Shown in pieces: positions 44,982 to 51,568 of a DNA stretch of 51,568 nt. The position numbers and the translations under genes were made by a program. Within the stretch, counting starts at the first letter, position 1. Each line of letters opens with the position of its first letter. The DNA lies in assembly GCA_045588485.1 (NCBI GenBank), contig JAZNEI010000037.1, forward strand, positions 1-51,568, in the 5' to 3' direction. The DNA comes from HGM04593 sp045588485 (GTDB taxonomy: Bacteria; Bacteroidota; Bacteroidia; Bacteroidales; Bacteroidaceae). A model generated the notes under the pieces. The model was given only the letters and a program-made list of their open reading frames with translations. It did not search any database and had not been told where the DNA came from.

Positions 44982-45434
44982 TTAAAGTTTTACTACAGTT
45001 CCACCTACAGCCTCGATAGCCTCAACAGCCTTAGCTGAGAATGCGTGAGCCTCTACTGTCAGCTTAGTTGTGAGAGTACCGTTGGCAAGTACCTTTACAA
45101 GCTGCTTGTCCGAGATAAATCCGGCAGCAACAAGTGTAGCTACATTAATTGTTTCAAGAGCCTTGCTCTCGGCAAGAGCCTGAAGTGTAGACAAGTTAAT
45201 AGCCTTGTACTCTACACGATTAATGTTCTTAAAACCATACTTGGGCACACGGCGTTGCAGAGGCATCTGACCACCCTCGAAACCAATTTTCTTCTTGTAG
45301 CCCGAACGAGACTTCGCACCCTTGTGACCGCGTGTAGAAGTACCACCTCTACCCGAACCGGTACCACGTCCAATTCTTTTGCGAGCCTTGACTGCGCCCT
45401 CGGCAGGCTTAAGATTATTTAATTTCATAGTCAA
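44982..45434 (-). CDS. rplO: 50S ribosomal protein L15
   Basis: L15 helps late assembly of the large subunit. The 150-residue protein has the typical Gly/Arg-rich N-terminal region (RIGRGTGSGRGGTSTRGHKG) and a compact C-terminal domain. The ATG at 45434 may be replaced by the next Met (MKLNNLKPAEG), 2 codons later. Confidence 0.96.
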   Translation of the reverse strand: MTMKLNNLKPAEGAVKARKRIGRGTGSGRGGTSTRGHKGAKSRSGYKKKIGFEGGQMPLQRRVPKYGFKNINRVEYKAINLSTLQALAESKALETINVATLVAAGFISDKQLVKVLANGTLTTKLTVEAHAFSAKAVEAIEAVGGTVVKL

Positions 45435-45450
45435 TTCTTTTTAAAATTAA

Positions 45451-45630
45451 TTACTCTTCAACAATGGCAACCAAATGCTGAACTTTCTTAATCATACCAC
45501 GAATAGAGGCACTATCGGTGTGCTCAACAACCTTGTTCATCTTTGTGAGACCAAGAGCATCGAGAGTGAGCTTCTGAGTCTTGGGGGCACCGATACGACT
45601 TCTTACTTGCTTAATCTTGATAGTAGCCAT
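45451..45630 (-). CDS. rpmD: 50S ribosomal protein L30
   Basis: This 59-residue protein is read from ATG at 45628-45630 to TAA at 45451-45453. It begins MATIKIKQVRSRIGAPKTQK and ends VQHLVAIVEE. It lies between rpsE and rplO, its normal place, and has the typical length for L30. Confidence 0.95.
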   Translation of the reverse strand: MATIKIKQVRSRIGAPKTQKLTLDALGLTKMNKVVEHTDSASIRGMIKKVQHLVAIVEE

Positions 45631-45641
45631 TATAATCCTCC

Positions 45642-46157
45642 TTATCCGTTAAATACTTTATTCATACTGATACCTCTGTTCTGGGCAACCATGCGTGCAT
45701 CACGCATCTCGCTGAGTGCAGCGATAGTAGCCTTAACCAAGTTGTGGGGGTTAGATGAACCCTTTGACTTAGCAAGAACGTCAGTGATACCTACACTCTC
45801 GAGTACGGCACGCATCGCACCACCGGCAACAACTCCGGTACCGTGTGAAGCGGGCTTGATGAATACCTCGGCACCACCGAAACGAGCTGACTGCTCGTGG
45901 GGAACTGTGCCCTTGAGTACGGGAACTCGTACAAGGTTCTTCTTTGCAGCCTCTATACCCTTTGAGATAGCGGCAGTAACCTCGCTTGCCTTACCAAGGC
46001 CATAACCGATGATACCATTCTCGTTACCTACAACAACGATTGCCGAGAAACTGAATGTACGACCACCCTTAGTAACCTTAGTTACACGATTGATAGCAAC
46101 CAATCTGTCTTTCAATTCTACGTCGTTTGCGACTTTTACTCTATTATTTACTGCCAT
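45642..46157 (-). CDS. rpsE: 30S ribosomal protein S5
   Basis: S5 affects decoding accuracy. The 171-residue protein starts MAVNNRVKVAND and has the S5 double-stranded RNA-binding motif (RTFSFSAIVVVGNENGIIGY). An ATG two codons earlier (46163) overlaps the rplR stop by one base; I prefer 46157 because MAVNNRVK matches relatives. It is followed by rpmD. Confidence 0.96.
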   Translation of the reverse strand: MAVNNRVKVANDVELKDRLVAINRVTKVTKGGRTFSFSAIVVVGNENGIIGYGLGKASEVTAAISKGIEAAKKNLVRVPVLKGTVPHEQSARFGGAEVFIKPASHGTGVVAGGAMRAVLESVGITDVLAKSKGSSNPHNLVKATIAALSEMRDARMVAQNRGISMNKVFNG

Positions 46158-46162
46158 ATTCA

Positions 46163-46504
46163 TTAGAATTTAAGACCTCCATTACGCGCAGCATCAGCTA
46201 CCTCTTTTACTCTACCGTGGTACAGATAACCGTTACGGTCGAAGACAACAGTTGTAATACCTGCCTCCTGAGCCTTCTTTGCAATCATCTCGCCTACCTT
46301 GGCAGCCTGCTCTTTCTTGGGCATAGCCTCAAGACCAAGCGAAGATGCCGCAGCCAATGTGCGACCTGTCTGGTCATTTATAATCTGAACATAGATCTGC
46401 TTGTTGCTGCGGAAAACGCTCATACGAGGACGCTCTGCAACACCAAAAATCCTGTTGCGCACTCTATATTTAATCTTAGTACGTCTTTCTATCTTTGTTG
46501 TCAT
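46163..46504 (-). CDS. rplR: 50S ribosomal protein L18
   Basis: L18 binds 5S rRNA. The 113-residue protein has a basic N-terminus (MTTKIERRTKIKYRVRNRIF) and the L18 motif RPRMSVFRSNKQIYVQIIND. The stop sits at the start of rpsE. Length fits the family. Confidence 0.96.
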   Translation of the reverse strand: MTTKIERRTKIKYRVRNRIFGVAERPRMSVFRSNKQIYVQIINDQTGRTLAAASSLGLEAMPKKEQAAKVGEMIAKKAQEAGITTVVFDRNGYLYHGRVKEVADAARNGGLKF

Positions 46505-46523
46505 ATGCTTACGATTTTACTAA

Positions 46524-47102
46524 TTATTTTGCACCGGCCGATTTACCAGACTTGCGGCGGATAATCTCACCGACAAACTTAACACCCTTACCCTTGTAAG
46601 GCTCAGGCTTACGGAATGAACGGATCTTAGCACAAACCATTCCCAAAAGCTGCTTGTCACAAGACTCCAAGATGATAAGAGGGTTCTTATTTCTCTCAGA
46701 CTTTGTCTCGAACTTAACCTCTGCGGGAAGCTGCATATAGATAGAGTGTGTAAAACCAAGAATAAGCTCAAGTGTATTTCCGGGCTTCTCGTTTACACGA
46801 TAACCTACACCCACAAGCTCAAGCTCTTTCTTGAAACCGGTAGAAACACCGGTTACCATATTGCTAACGAGTGCTCTGTAAAGGCCATGATAAGCATGCT
46901 CCTGCTTTGTTGCCTCGGCATAAGTCTTGCCGTTAGCATACTCAACCACCAACACACCGTCATTGATGTTAAGGGCGATAGAGGGATCTATCTGCTGTGA
47001 AAGCTCACCCTTAGGACCTTTTACAGTTACTGTATTGTCATCACTTACTGTGATAGTAACCTTCTCGGGGATACTGATAGGTAATTTACCAATTCTAGAC
47101 AT
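46524..47102 (-). CDS. rplF: 50S ribosomal protein L6
   Basis: L6 sits near the factor-binding site of the large subunit. The 192-residue protein begins MSRIGKLPISIPEKVTITVS and carries the C-terminal signature RKPEPYKGKGVKFVGEIIRR. Both halves of the two-domain fold are intact. Confidence 0.97.
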   Translation of the reverse strand: MSRIGKLPISIPEKVTITVSDDNTVTVKGPKGELSQQIDPSIALNINDGVLVVEYANGKTYAEATKQEHAYHGLYRALVSNMVTGVSTGFKKELELVGVGYRVNEKPGNTLELILGFTHSIYMQLPAEVKFETKSERNKNPLIILESCDKQLLGMVCAKIRSFRKPEPYKGKGVKFVGEIIRRKSGKSAGAK

Positions 47103-47119
47103 TGCTCAATTCCTCCTCA

Positions 47120-47515
47120 TTAGTAGACGTAGCAGAGTACCTCACCACCAATTCTCTCGGCAGCAGCCTCTTTGTCTGTCATTACACCTTTGGATGTCGA
47201 CAAAATAGCGATACCCAATCCATTAATCACTCTGGGCATATCCTTGTATCCCGTATAACGGCGCAAACCGGGTGAAGAAACGCGAACGAGGTTCTTGATA
47301 GCGTTCACCTTGTTTACTGCGTCGTACTTCAGGGCAATCTTAATTGTACCCTGAGGGCCATCCTCAACGAACTTATAGTTCAAGATGTAACCCTTCTCAA
47401 AAAGAATCTTGGTGATTTCCTTTTTGAGGTTAGAGGCAGGAACTTCAACCACTCTGTGCTTTGCTTGAATGGCATTTCTCAACCTCGTCAAATAATCTGC
47501 AATAGGATCTGTCAT
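47120..47515 (-). CDS. rpsH: 30S ribosomal protein S8
   Basis: S8 binds 16S rRNA and is a central assembly protein. The 131-residue product begins MTDPIADYLTRLRNAIQAKH, the usual S8 start. The frame is open upstream to an ATG at 47569, but those 18 extra residues match nothing. The C-terminus GVMTDKEAAAERIGGEVLCY is typical. Confidence 0.96.
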   Translation of the reverse strand: MTDPIADYLTRLRNAIQAKHRVVEVPASNLKKEITKILFEKGYILNYKFVEDGPQGTIKIALKYDAVNKVNAIKNLVRVSSPGLRRYTGYKDMPRVINGLGIAILSTSKGVMTDKEAAAERIGGEVLCYVY

Positions 47516-47577
47516 AAAAATTAATTTTAAATTGATCAGGACTTCCCTGACAATATTTATATTAAACACTCAGAAAT

Positions 47578-47877
47578 TTACCAACTTGCTTTTCTAACAC
47601 CGGGGATAAGACCCTGTGATGCCATCTCACGGAACTGAATACGAGAGATGCCGAAGAGACGAATATAACCCTTGGGACGACCGGTGAGCTTACAACGGTT
47701 GTGCATACGGATGGGGTTAGAGTTCAAAGGCAGTGACTGAAGCTTGCGTGCTGCCTCGTAAGCCTCTTCGGGAGAACCTGTGTTGATGATCTTCTTAAGA
47801 GCCTCACGCTTTGCAGCGTACTTCTTTGTCAACTTTGCACGCTTTACCTCGCGTGCCTTCATTGATTCTTTTGCCAT
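47578..47877 (-). CDS. rpsN: 30S ribosomal protein S14 (zinc-free type)
   Basis: S14 is a small-subunit head protein. The 99-residue protein begins MAKESMKAREVKRAKLTKKY and ends GVRKASW. It is the longer form without the CxxC zinc-binding pair; its C-terminal core NRCKLTGRPKGYIRLFGISR has a single Cys. It lies between rplE and rpsH. Confidence 0.96.
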   Translation of the reverse strand: MAKESMKAREVKRAKLTKKYAAKREALKKIINTGSPEEAYEAARKLQSLPLNSNPIRMHNRCKLTGRPKGYIRLFGISRIQFREMASQGLIPGVRKASW

Positions 47878-47883
47878 AGTTTG

Positions 47884-48441
47884 TTATGAATTTTTAGCGT
47901 TCTTGAAAGGTAAACCAAACTCCTTGAGCAGTGCATAACCCTCTTCATCGGTCTGTGCGGTTGTAACAAATGTGATGTTCATACCGTTAAGACGCATGAT
48001 GTTGTCGATGTTAATCTCGGGGAAGATAATCTGCTCCTTGATACCAAGTGAGTAGTTACCGTTTCCGTCAAACTTGCTCTCGATACCCTTGAAGTCGCGG
48101 ATACGAGGAAGGGCAACGCGAATAAGACGCTCCAAGAACTCGTACATACGCTCACGACGCAGTGTTACCATAACACCGATAGGCATCTTCTTACGAAGTT
48201 TAAAGTTAGAGATATCCTTGCGTGACACAGTAGCAACAGCTTTCTGACCTGTGATAGCGGTAATCTCGTTAATAGCAACGTCAATAATCTTCTTATCCTG
48301 TGTAGCTGCGCCAAGACCCTCGTTGATAACGATTTTCTTGAGTACGGGCACCTGCATGGGTGAAGAGTAATTGAACTGTTTCATCAAAGCCGGAGCAATA
48401 CGCTCGGCATATTCTTTCTTAAGGCTGGCTGTATTACTCAT
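47884..48441 (-). CDS. rplE: 50S ribosomal protein L5
   Basis: L5 binds 5S rRNA. The 185-residue protein has the family motifs VPVLKKIVINEGLGAATQDK and LRRERMYEFLERLIRVALPR. Its start shares one base with the rplX stop (TAATG type overlap), implying translational coupling. Confidence 0.97.
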   Translation of the reverse strand: MSNTASLKKEYAERIAPALMKQFNYSSPMQVPVLKKIVINEGLGAATQDKKIIDVAINEITAITGQKAVATVSRKDISNFKLRKKMPIGVMVTLRRERMYEFLERLIRVALPRIRDFKGIESKFDGNGNYSLGIKEQIIFPEINIDNIMRLNGMNITFVTTAQTDEEGYALLKEFGLPFKNAKNS

Positions 48442-48761
48442 TACTTGATCTCCTCTCCTGATTTTTTAGCATAACGAACCTTTACACCCTCCTCGTTAAC
48501 CTTGCGGCCGATACGAGTAGCCTTGCCACTCTTGGGGTCAATAAGGTTAAGGTTGGAAACGTGAATAGCGGCCTCCTGTTTTACAATACCTCCGTGGGGA
48601 TTCTTGGCGCTGGGCTTCGTGCTCTTAGAAACCATGTTAACGCCCTCAACGATGGCACGGTCTTTCTCTACGAGAACTTGGAGCACCTTACCGGTCTTGC
48701 CCTTGTCCTCGCCAGAGTTTACGTAGACCATATCACCTTTCTTGATATGTAACTTTTTCAT
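48441..48761 (-). CDS. rplX: 50S ribosomal protein L24
   Basis: L24 starts large-subunit assembly. The 106-residue protein has the KOW motif near its N-terminus (KKGDMVYVNSGEDKGKTGKV) and the following VEGVNMVSKSTKPSAKNPHG. Length and place between rplN and rplE are standard. Confidence 0.96.
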   Translation of the reverse strand: MKKLHIKKGDMVYVNSGEDKGKTGKVLQVLVEKDRAIVEGVNMVSKSTKPSAKNPHGGIVKQEAAIHVSNLNLIDPKSGKATRIGRKVNEEGVKVRYAKKSGEEIK

Positions 48762-48782
48762 TACTTCTCTATTTTTTTAACA

Positions 48783-49151
48783 TTAAAGTACCTCGGGTGC
48801 CAACGATACAACCTTAGTATACTGGGTTGCACGAAGCTCACGGGCTACCGGTCCGAAGATACGGCTGCCGCGCATCTCGCCGGCGTTATTAAGTAGTATG
48901 CAAGCGTTGTCGTCGAAGCGGATGTATGAACCGTCCTGACGGCGAACCTCTTTCTTAGTACGAACGATGAGTGCCTTAGAAACAACACCCTTCTTCATAT
49001 CGCTCGAGGGAATGACGCTTTTTACAGCGACAACGATAACATCGCCTACAGAAGCATATCTGCGACGTGTACCACCAAGCACACGGATACACAATGCCTC
49101 CTTAGCACCGCTGTTATCACATACTGTAAGTCTTGATTCAACCTGTATCAT
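48783..49151 (-). CDS. rplN: 50S ribosomal protein L14
   Basis: L14 lies at the subunit interface. The 122-residue protein begins MIQVESRLTVCDNSGAKEAL and has the signature GSRIFGPVARELR. It follows rpsQ after 2 bp. Confidence 0.97.
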   Translation of the reverse strand: MIQVESRLTVCDNSGAKEALCIRVLGGTRRRYASVGDVIVVAVKSVIPSSDMKKGVVSKALIVRTKKEVRRQDGSYIRFDDNACILLNNAGEMRGSRIFGPVARELRATQYTKVVSLAPEVL

Positions 49152-49153
49152 AA

Positions 49154-49408
49154 TTACTTAACTTTTTCGATGATTTCTACTAATCTCCATCTCTTTGTCT
49201 TGCTCAAAGGACGTGTCTCCATAATGCGGATTGTATCGCCAACAGAGCACTCATTCTTCTCATCGTGTACGTGATATTTCTTTGTTCTGCTCACGAACTT
49301 GCCATAGATGGGGTGCTTCTCCTTGAATTTAGCGGCAACGGTAACAGTCTTGTCCATCTTGTTGCTGAGAACGATACCGGTGCGCTCTTTTCTTAAATTT
49401 CTTTCCAT
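49154..49408 (-). CDS. rpsQ: 30S ribosomal protein S17
   Basis: S17 binds 16S rRNA early in assembly. The 84-residue protein is an OB fold starting MERNLRKERTGIVLSNKMDK with the motif GDTIRIMETRPLSKTKRWRL. It sits between rpmC (9-bp gap) and rplN. Confidence 0.96.
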   Translation of the reverse strand: MERNLRKERTGIVLSNKMDKTVTVAAKFKEKHPIYGKFVSRTKKYHVHDEKNECSVGDTIRIMETRPLSKTKRWRLVEIIEKVK

Positions 49409-49417
49409 AGGTGCTCT

Positions 49418-49615
49418 TTATTTTTGATTTAATTCGCGAGAACGCAACTCACTCTTCATACGTGCGATTCCGCGACGTACTTTCTTCAGCTCCTCGGGGT
49501 TCTCCAGGGGTGAAATTGCGTGATTCAGTCTCATTTGAGCATAACGTGTAACCTCGGTCTCCACTCTTTCCTTGAGCTCAGCTGTAGAGAGCTCCCTAAT
49601 TTCTGCTATCTTCAT
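49418..49615 (-). CDS. rpmC: 50S ribosomal protein L29
   Basis: L29 lies near the exit tunnel and can contact chaperones and the signal recognition particle. The 65-residue protein is two helices, beginning MKIAEIRELSTAELKERVET and ending with the basic helix VRRGIARMKSELRSREL. The gap to rplP is 8 bp. Confidence 0.95.
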   Translation of the reverse strand: MKIAEIRELSTAELKERVETEVTRYAQMRLNHAISPLENPEELKKVRRGIARMKSELRSRELNQK

Positions 49616-49623
49616 AATTATGC

Positions 49624-50049
49624 TTAATTTTGAGCGTCATAATCGCGTCTAACAATAAACTTAGTTGTAACAGGAAGTTTCTGAGCTGCAAGACGCAAAG
49701 CCTCCTTTGCTGTCTCGAAAGGAACTCCCTCAACTTCTATAAGGATGCGGCCGGGTGTTACGGGGAATACAAAGCCCTCGGGATCTCCCTTACCCTTACC
49801 CATACGTACGTCAGCGGGCTTACGGGTGATGGGCTTATCGGGGAAGATACGTATCCAAACCTGTCCCTGACGCTGCATATAACGTGTAACGGCGATACGG
49901 GCAGCCTCAATCTGACGACCGTTCAACCATTTATACTGCAAGCACTTGATACCGAATGAGCCAAAAGCAAGCTGATTTCCACGCTGTGCGAAGCCTTTGG
50001 TAACACCGTGCTGCACTCTTCTATATTTTGTCTTTTTAGGCTGTAACAT
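49624..50049 (-). CDS. rplP: 50S ribosomal protein L16
   Basis: L16 helps position A-site tRNA. The 141-residue protein begins MLQPKKTKYRRVQHG and contains the family motif WIRIFPDKPITRKPADVRMG followed by GKGKGDPEGFV. Length is normal. Confidence 0.97.
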   Translation of the reverse strand: MLQPKKTKYRRVQHGVTKGFAQRGNQLAFGSFGIKCLQYKWLNGRQIEAARIAVTRYMQRQGQVWIRIFPDKPITRKPADVRMGKGKGDPEGFVFPVTPGRILIEVEGVPFETAKEALRLAAQKLPVTTKFIVRRDYDAQN

Positions 50050-50069
50050 AATTCTTGAAATTCAATTCG

Positions 50070-50798
50070 TTAGCGATTGTTGTTTTTCTTACGTTTGAAG
50101 TTTCTTCCGCCAGCCTGGTTATTGTTGAAGCTGCTCTCCTTGCTAGGTGCAAAGTTAGGTGCAAGATCTCTCTTATCGTAAACCTCACCACGGCAGATCC
50201 AAACCTTGATACCGAGCAAACCTACCTTTGTCAACGCCTCTGTCTGGCAGTAGTCAATGTCGGCACGGAATGTGTGCAAAGGAGTACGACCCTCCTTGTA
50301 CATCTCAGAACGTGCCATCTCGGCACCATTCAAACGACCTGAAATCTGTACTTTGATACCCTCGGCACCCATACGCATTGCACTTGCAATAGCAGTCTTG
50401 ATTGCGCGACGGTAAGCTATCTTACCCTCTACCTGACGTGCGATGTTATTCGCAACAATATTGGCATCCAACTCGAGCTTCTTAACCTCGAAGATATTAA
50501 TTTGGATGTCCTTGTCGGTAATCTTCTTCAACTCCTCTTTCAGCTTGTCAACCTCCTGACCGCCCTTACCGATGATAAGACCGGGCTTTGCGGTGCAAAC
50601 AGTGATAGTAACGAGCTTCAAAGTACGCTCAATGACAATTCTCGATACGCTAGCCTTGGCCAGACGTACATTCAGGTAATTTCTAATCTTTGAATCCTCA
50701 ACCAACTCGTCACCGTAGTTTTTGCCACCGTACCAATTGGAATCCCATCCTCTGATGATACCCAAACGATTACTTATCGGATTAACCTTCTGTCCCAT
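50070..50798 (-). CDS. rpsC: 30S ribosomal protein S3
   Basis: S3 lies at the mRNA entry channel. The 242-residue protein starts MGQKVNPISNRLGIIRGWDS and has a KH domain with GLIIGKGGQEVDKL. The C-terminal S3 domain includes GRLNGAEMARSEMYKEGRTP. The last 25 or so residues are a basic Asn/Lys/Arg-rich tail. Confidence 0.97.
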   Translation of the reverse strand: MGQKVNPISNRLGIIRGWDSNWYGGKNYGDELVEDSKIRNYLNVRLAKASVSRIVIERTLKLVTITVCTAKPGLIIGKGGQEVDKLKEELKKITDKDIQINIFEVKKLELDANIVANNIARQVEGKIAYRRAIKTAIASAMRMGAEGIKVQISGRLNGAEMARSEMYKEGRTPLHTFRADIDYCQTEALTKVGLLGIKVWICRGEVYDKRDLAPNFAPSKESSFNNNQAGGRNFKRKKNNNR

Positions 50799-50809
50799 GC
50801 TTTCTACTT

Positions 50810-51214
50810 TTAATTGTCATTATTTACTTTAGTATCCACGTATATTGTAACGTGGTTGGAACGCTTGCGGATTCTGTATCCGCGACCCTGAGGTGCAGGA
50901 CGCATGCGGTAGAGTGTGCGTGCCTCATCCACGAAAATCTGTGAGATGTAGAGCTCGCCATTCTCGGCCTTACGCTCGTTCTTCTGCTCCCAGTTTGCAA
51001 TAGCTGAACGCAACAATTTCTCAACGTTTGCGCTTGCAGCCTTTGTCGAAAATTTCAAGACGCCAAGTGCACGGCCAACTTCCATTCCGCGAACCATGTC
51101 GGCAACAAGGCGCATCTTGCGGGGTGAAGAGGGGATATCTCTTGCACTGGCAAAATACAGACTCTTACGAGCCTCTTTTTTCTTGTCAGCAGCTAATTTC
51201 TTTCTTGCTCCCAT
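50810..51214 (-). CDS. rplV: 50S ribosomal protein L22
   Basis: L22 lines the exit tunnel. The 134-residue protein has a charged N-terminal extension (MGARKKLAADKKKEARKSLY) before the core SPRKMRLVADMVRGMEVGRA. The tunnel-loop region and C-terminal GYRIRKRSNHVTIYV are present. It is longer than the roughly 110-residue E. coli protein because of that extension. Confidence 0.96.
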   Translation of the reverse strand: MGARKKLAADKKKEARKSLYFASARDIPSSPRKMRLVADMVRGMEVGRALGVLKFSTKAASANVEKLLRSAIANWEQKNERKAENGELYISQIFVDEARTLYRMRPAPQGRGYRIRKRSNHVTIYVDTKVNNDN

Positions 51215-51253
51215 TATTATATTCTGTTTTATTTCAAATTTTTAAAAGCCTGA

Positions 51254-51523
51254 TTACTTTTTGCGGTTACCAGAGTGACCACGGAAAGTACGTGTGGGCG
51301 CAAACTCACCCAACTTGTGACCTACCATATTCTCTGTAACGTAAACAGGGATGAATTTATTACCGTTATGAACAGCGATAGTGTGTCCCACAAAATCGGG
51401 AGATATCATAGAAGCACGAGCCCAAGTCTTGATGACCGATTTCTTACCGCTCTCGTTCATGGCAAGCACTTTGCTCTCCAATTTTACATTGATATAGGGA
51501 CCTTTTTTTAATGAACGACTCAT
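51254..51523 (-). CDS. rpsS: 30S ribosomal protein S19
   Basis: S19 forms a complex with S13 in the head of the small subunit. The 89-residue protein begins MSRSLKKGPYINVKLESKVL and contains HNGNKFIPVYVTENMVGHKL. It is preceded by rplB and followed by rplV. Confidence 0.97.
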   Translation of the reverse strand: MSRSLKKGPYINVKLESKVLAMNESGKKSVIKTWARASMISPDFVGHTIAVHNGNKFIPVYVTENMVGHKLGEFAPTRTFRGHSGNRKK

Positions 51524-51547
51524 ATTGTTACAAAAATTTCCTTATTA

Positions 51548-51568
51548 TTACTTCTTTCTTCTCTCGAT
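51548..51568 (-). CDS. rplB: 50S ribosomal protein L2, 3' end only
   Basis: Only the last six codons and the stop are in the window: IERRKK followed by TAA at 51548-51550. That ending and its place just upstream of rpsS in the S10 operon identify it as the end of rplB, cut by the window edge. Confidence rests mainly on gene order. Confidence 0.75.
   Translation of the reverse strand: MERRKK

Noticed and set aside
1..51568. tRNA, rRNA or insertion sequence
   Set aside because: I looked for tRNA-like cloverleaf and T-loop sequence in the gaps and for transposase motifs in the proteins and saw none. A tRNA scan was not possible here.

Overview
The window looks like a chromosomal segment of a Bacteroidales bacterium (phylum Bacteroidota). 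Several things point there: candidate promoters of the TAnnTTTG type, lipoproteins whose lipobox Cys is followed by Ser/Asp-rich residues, a carboxypeptidase-regulatory/plug/beta-barrel outer membrane protein, an 11-gene complex I locus with fused nuoCD and no nuoEFG, and genes that mostly lack a clear Shine-Dalgarno sequence. I could not fix the family or genus. I saw no rRNA, tRNA, CRISPR array, insertion sequence or prophage.

Layout. 0-5.4 kb: a RecD/Dda-like helicase (minus); a plus-strand trio of a membrane-anchored pseudopilin-like protein, a DUF3822-type protein and the 16S rRNA methyltransferase rsmD; and a convergent cardiolipin synthase. 5.4-11.3 kb: a large outer membrane beta-barrel protein, an unknown 132-residue protein, a surface-type lipoprotein, an orphan sigma-70-like factor, a dispersed hairpin repeat and a small C-terminal-domain-like ORF. 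11.3-14.6 kb: a tight minus-strand operon of a GHL10 glycosidase-like protein, a GNAT acetyltransferase and an alpha/beta-hydrolase lipoprotein. 14.7-17.5 kb: uvrA. 17.6-20 kb: the main accessory spot, with a BspA-type leucine-rich-repeat protein lacking a signal peptide and a divergent Gly/Ala-rich membrane-active-looking small protein. 20-25 kb: two half-size chromate transporters and purL. 25.2-26 kb: a ZIP metal transporter.

26.1-36 kb: nuoA-B-CD-H-I-J-K-L-M-N, encoding a proton-pumping complex I without the NADH-oxidising module, closed by a perfect hairpin. 36-38.7 kb: two 100-bp tandem repeats and five copies of a GGGCGATT-NNN-AATCGCCC palindrome around pgeF and metY, then a glycine-zipper lipoprotein. 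39.5-51.6 kb: the S10-spc-alpha ribosomal protein operon on the minus strand, from the end of rplB to rplQ, including secY, map, infA, rpoA and two genes too short for ordinary ORF calling (rpmJ, rpmD).

Most of the window is conserved housekeeping DNA. The least explained parts are the pseudopilin/DUF3822 pair next to rsmD, the LRR/glycine-zipper divergent pair, the unknown 132-residue protein, and the hairpin repeats. None of these is a demonstrated new system.
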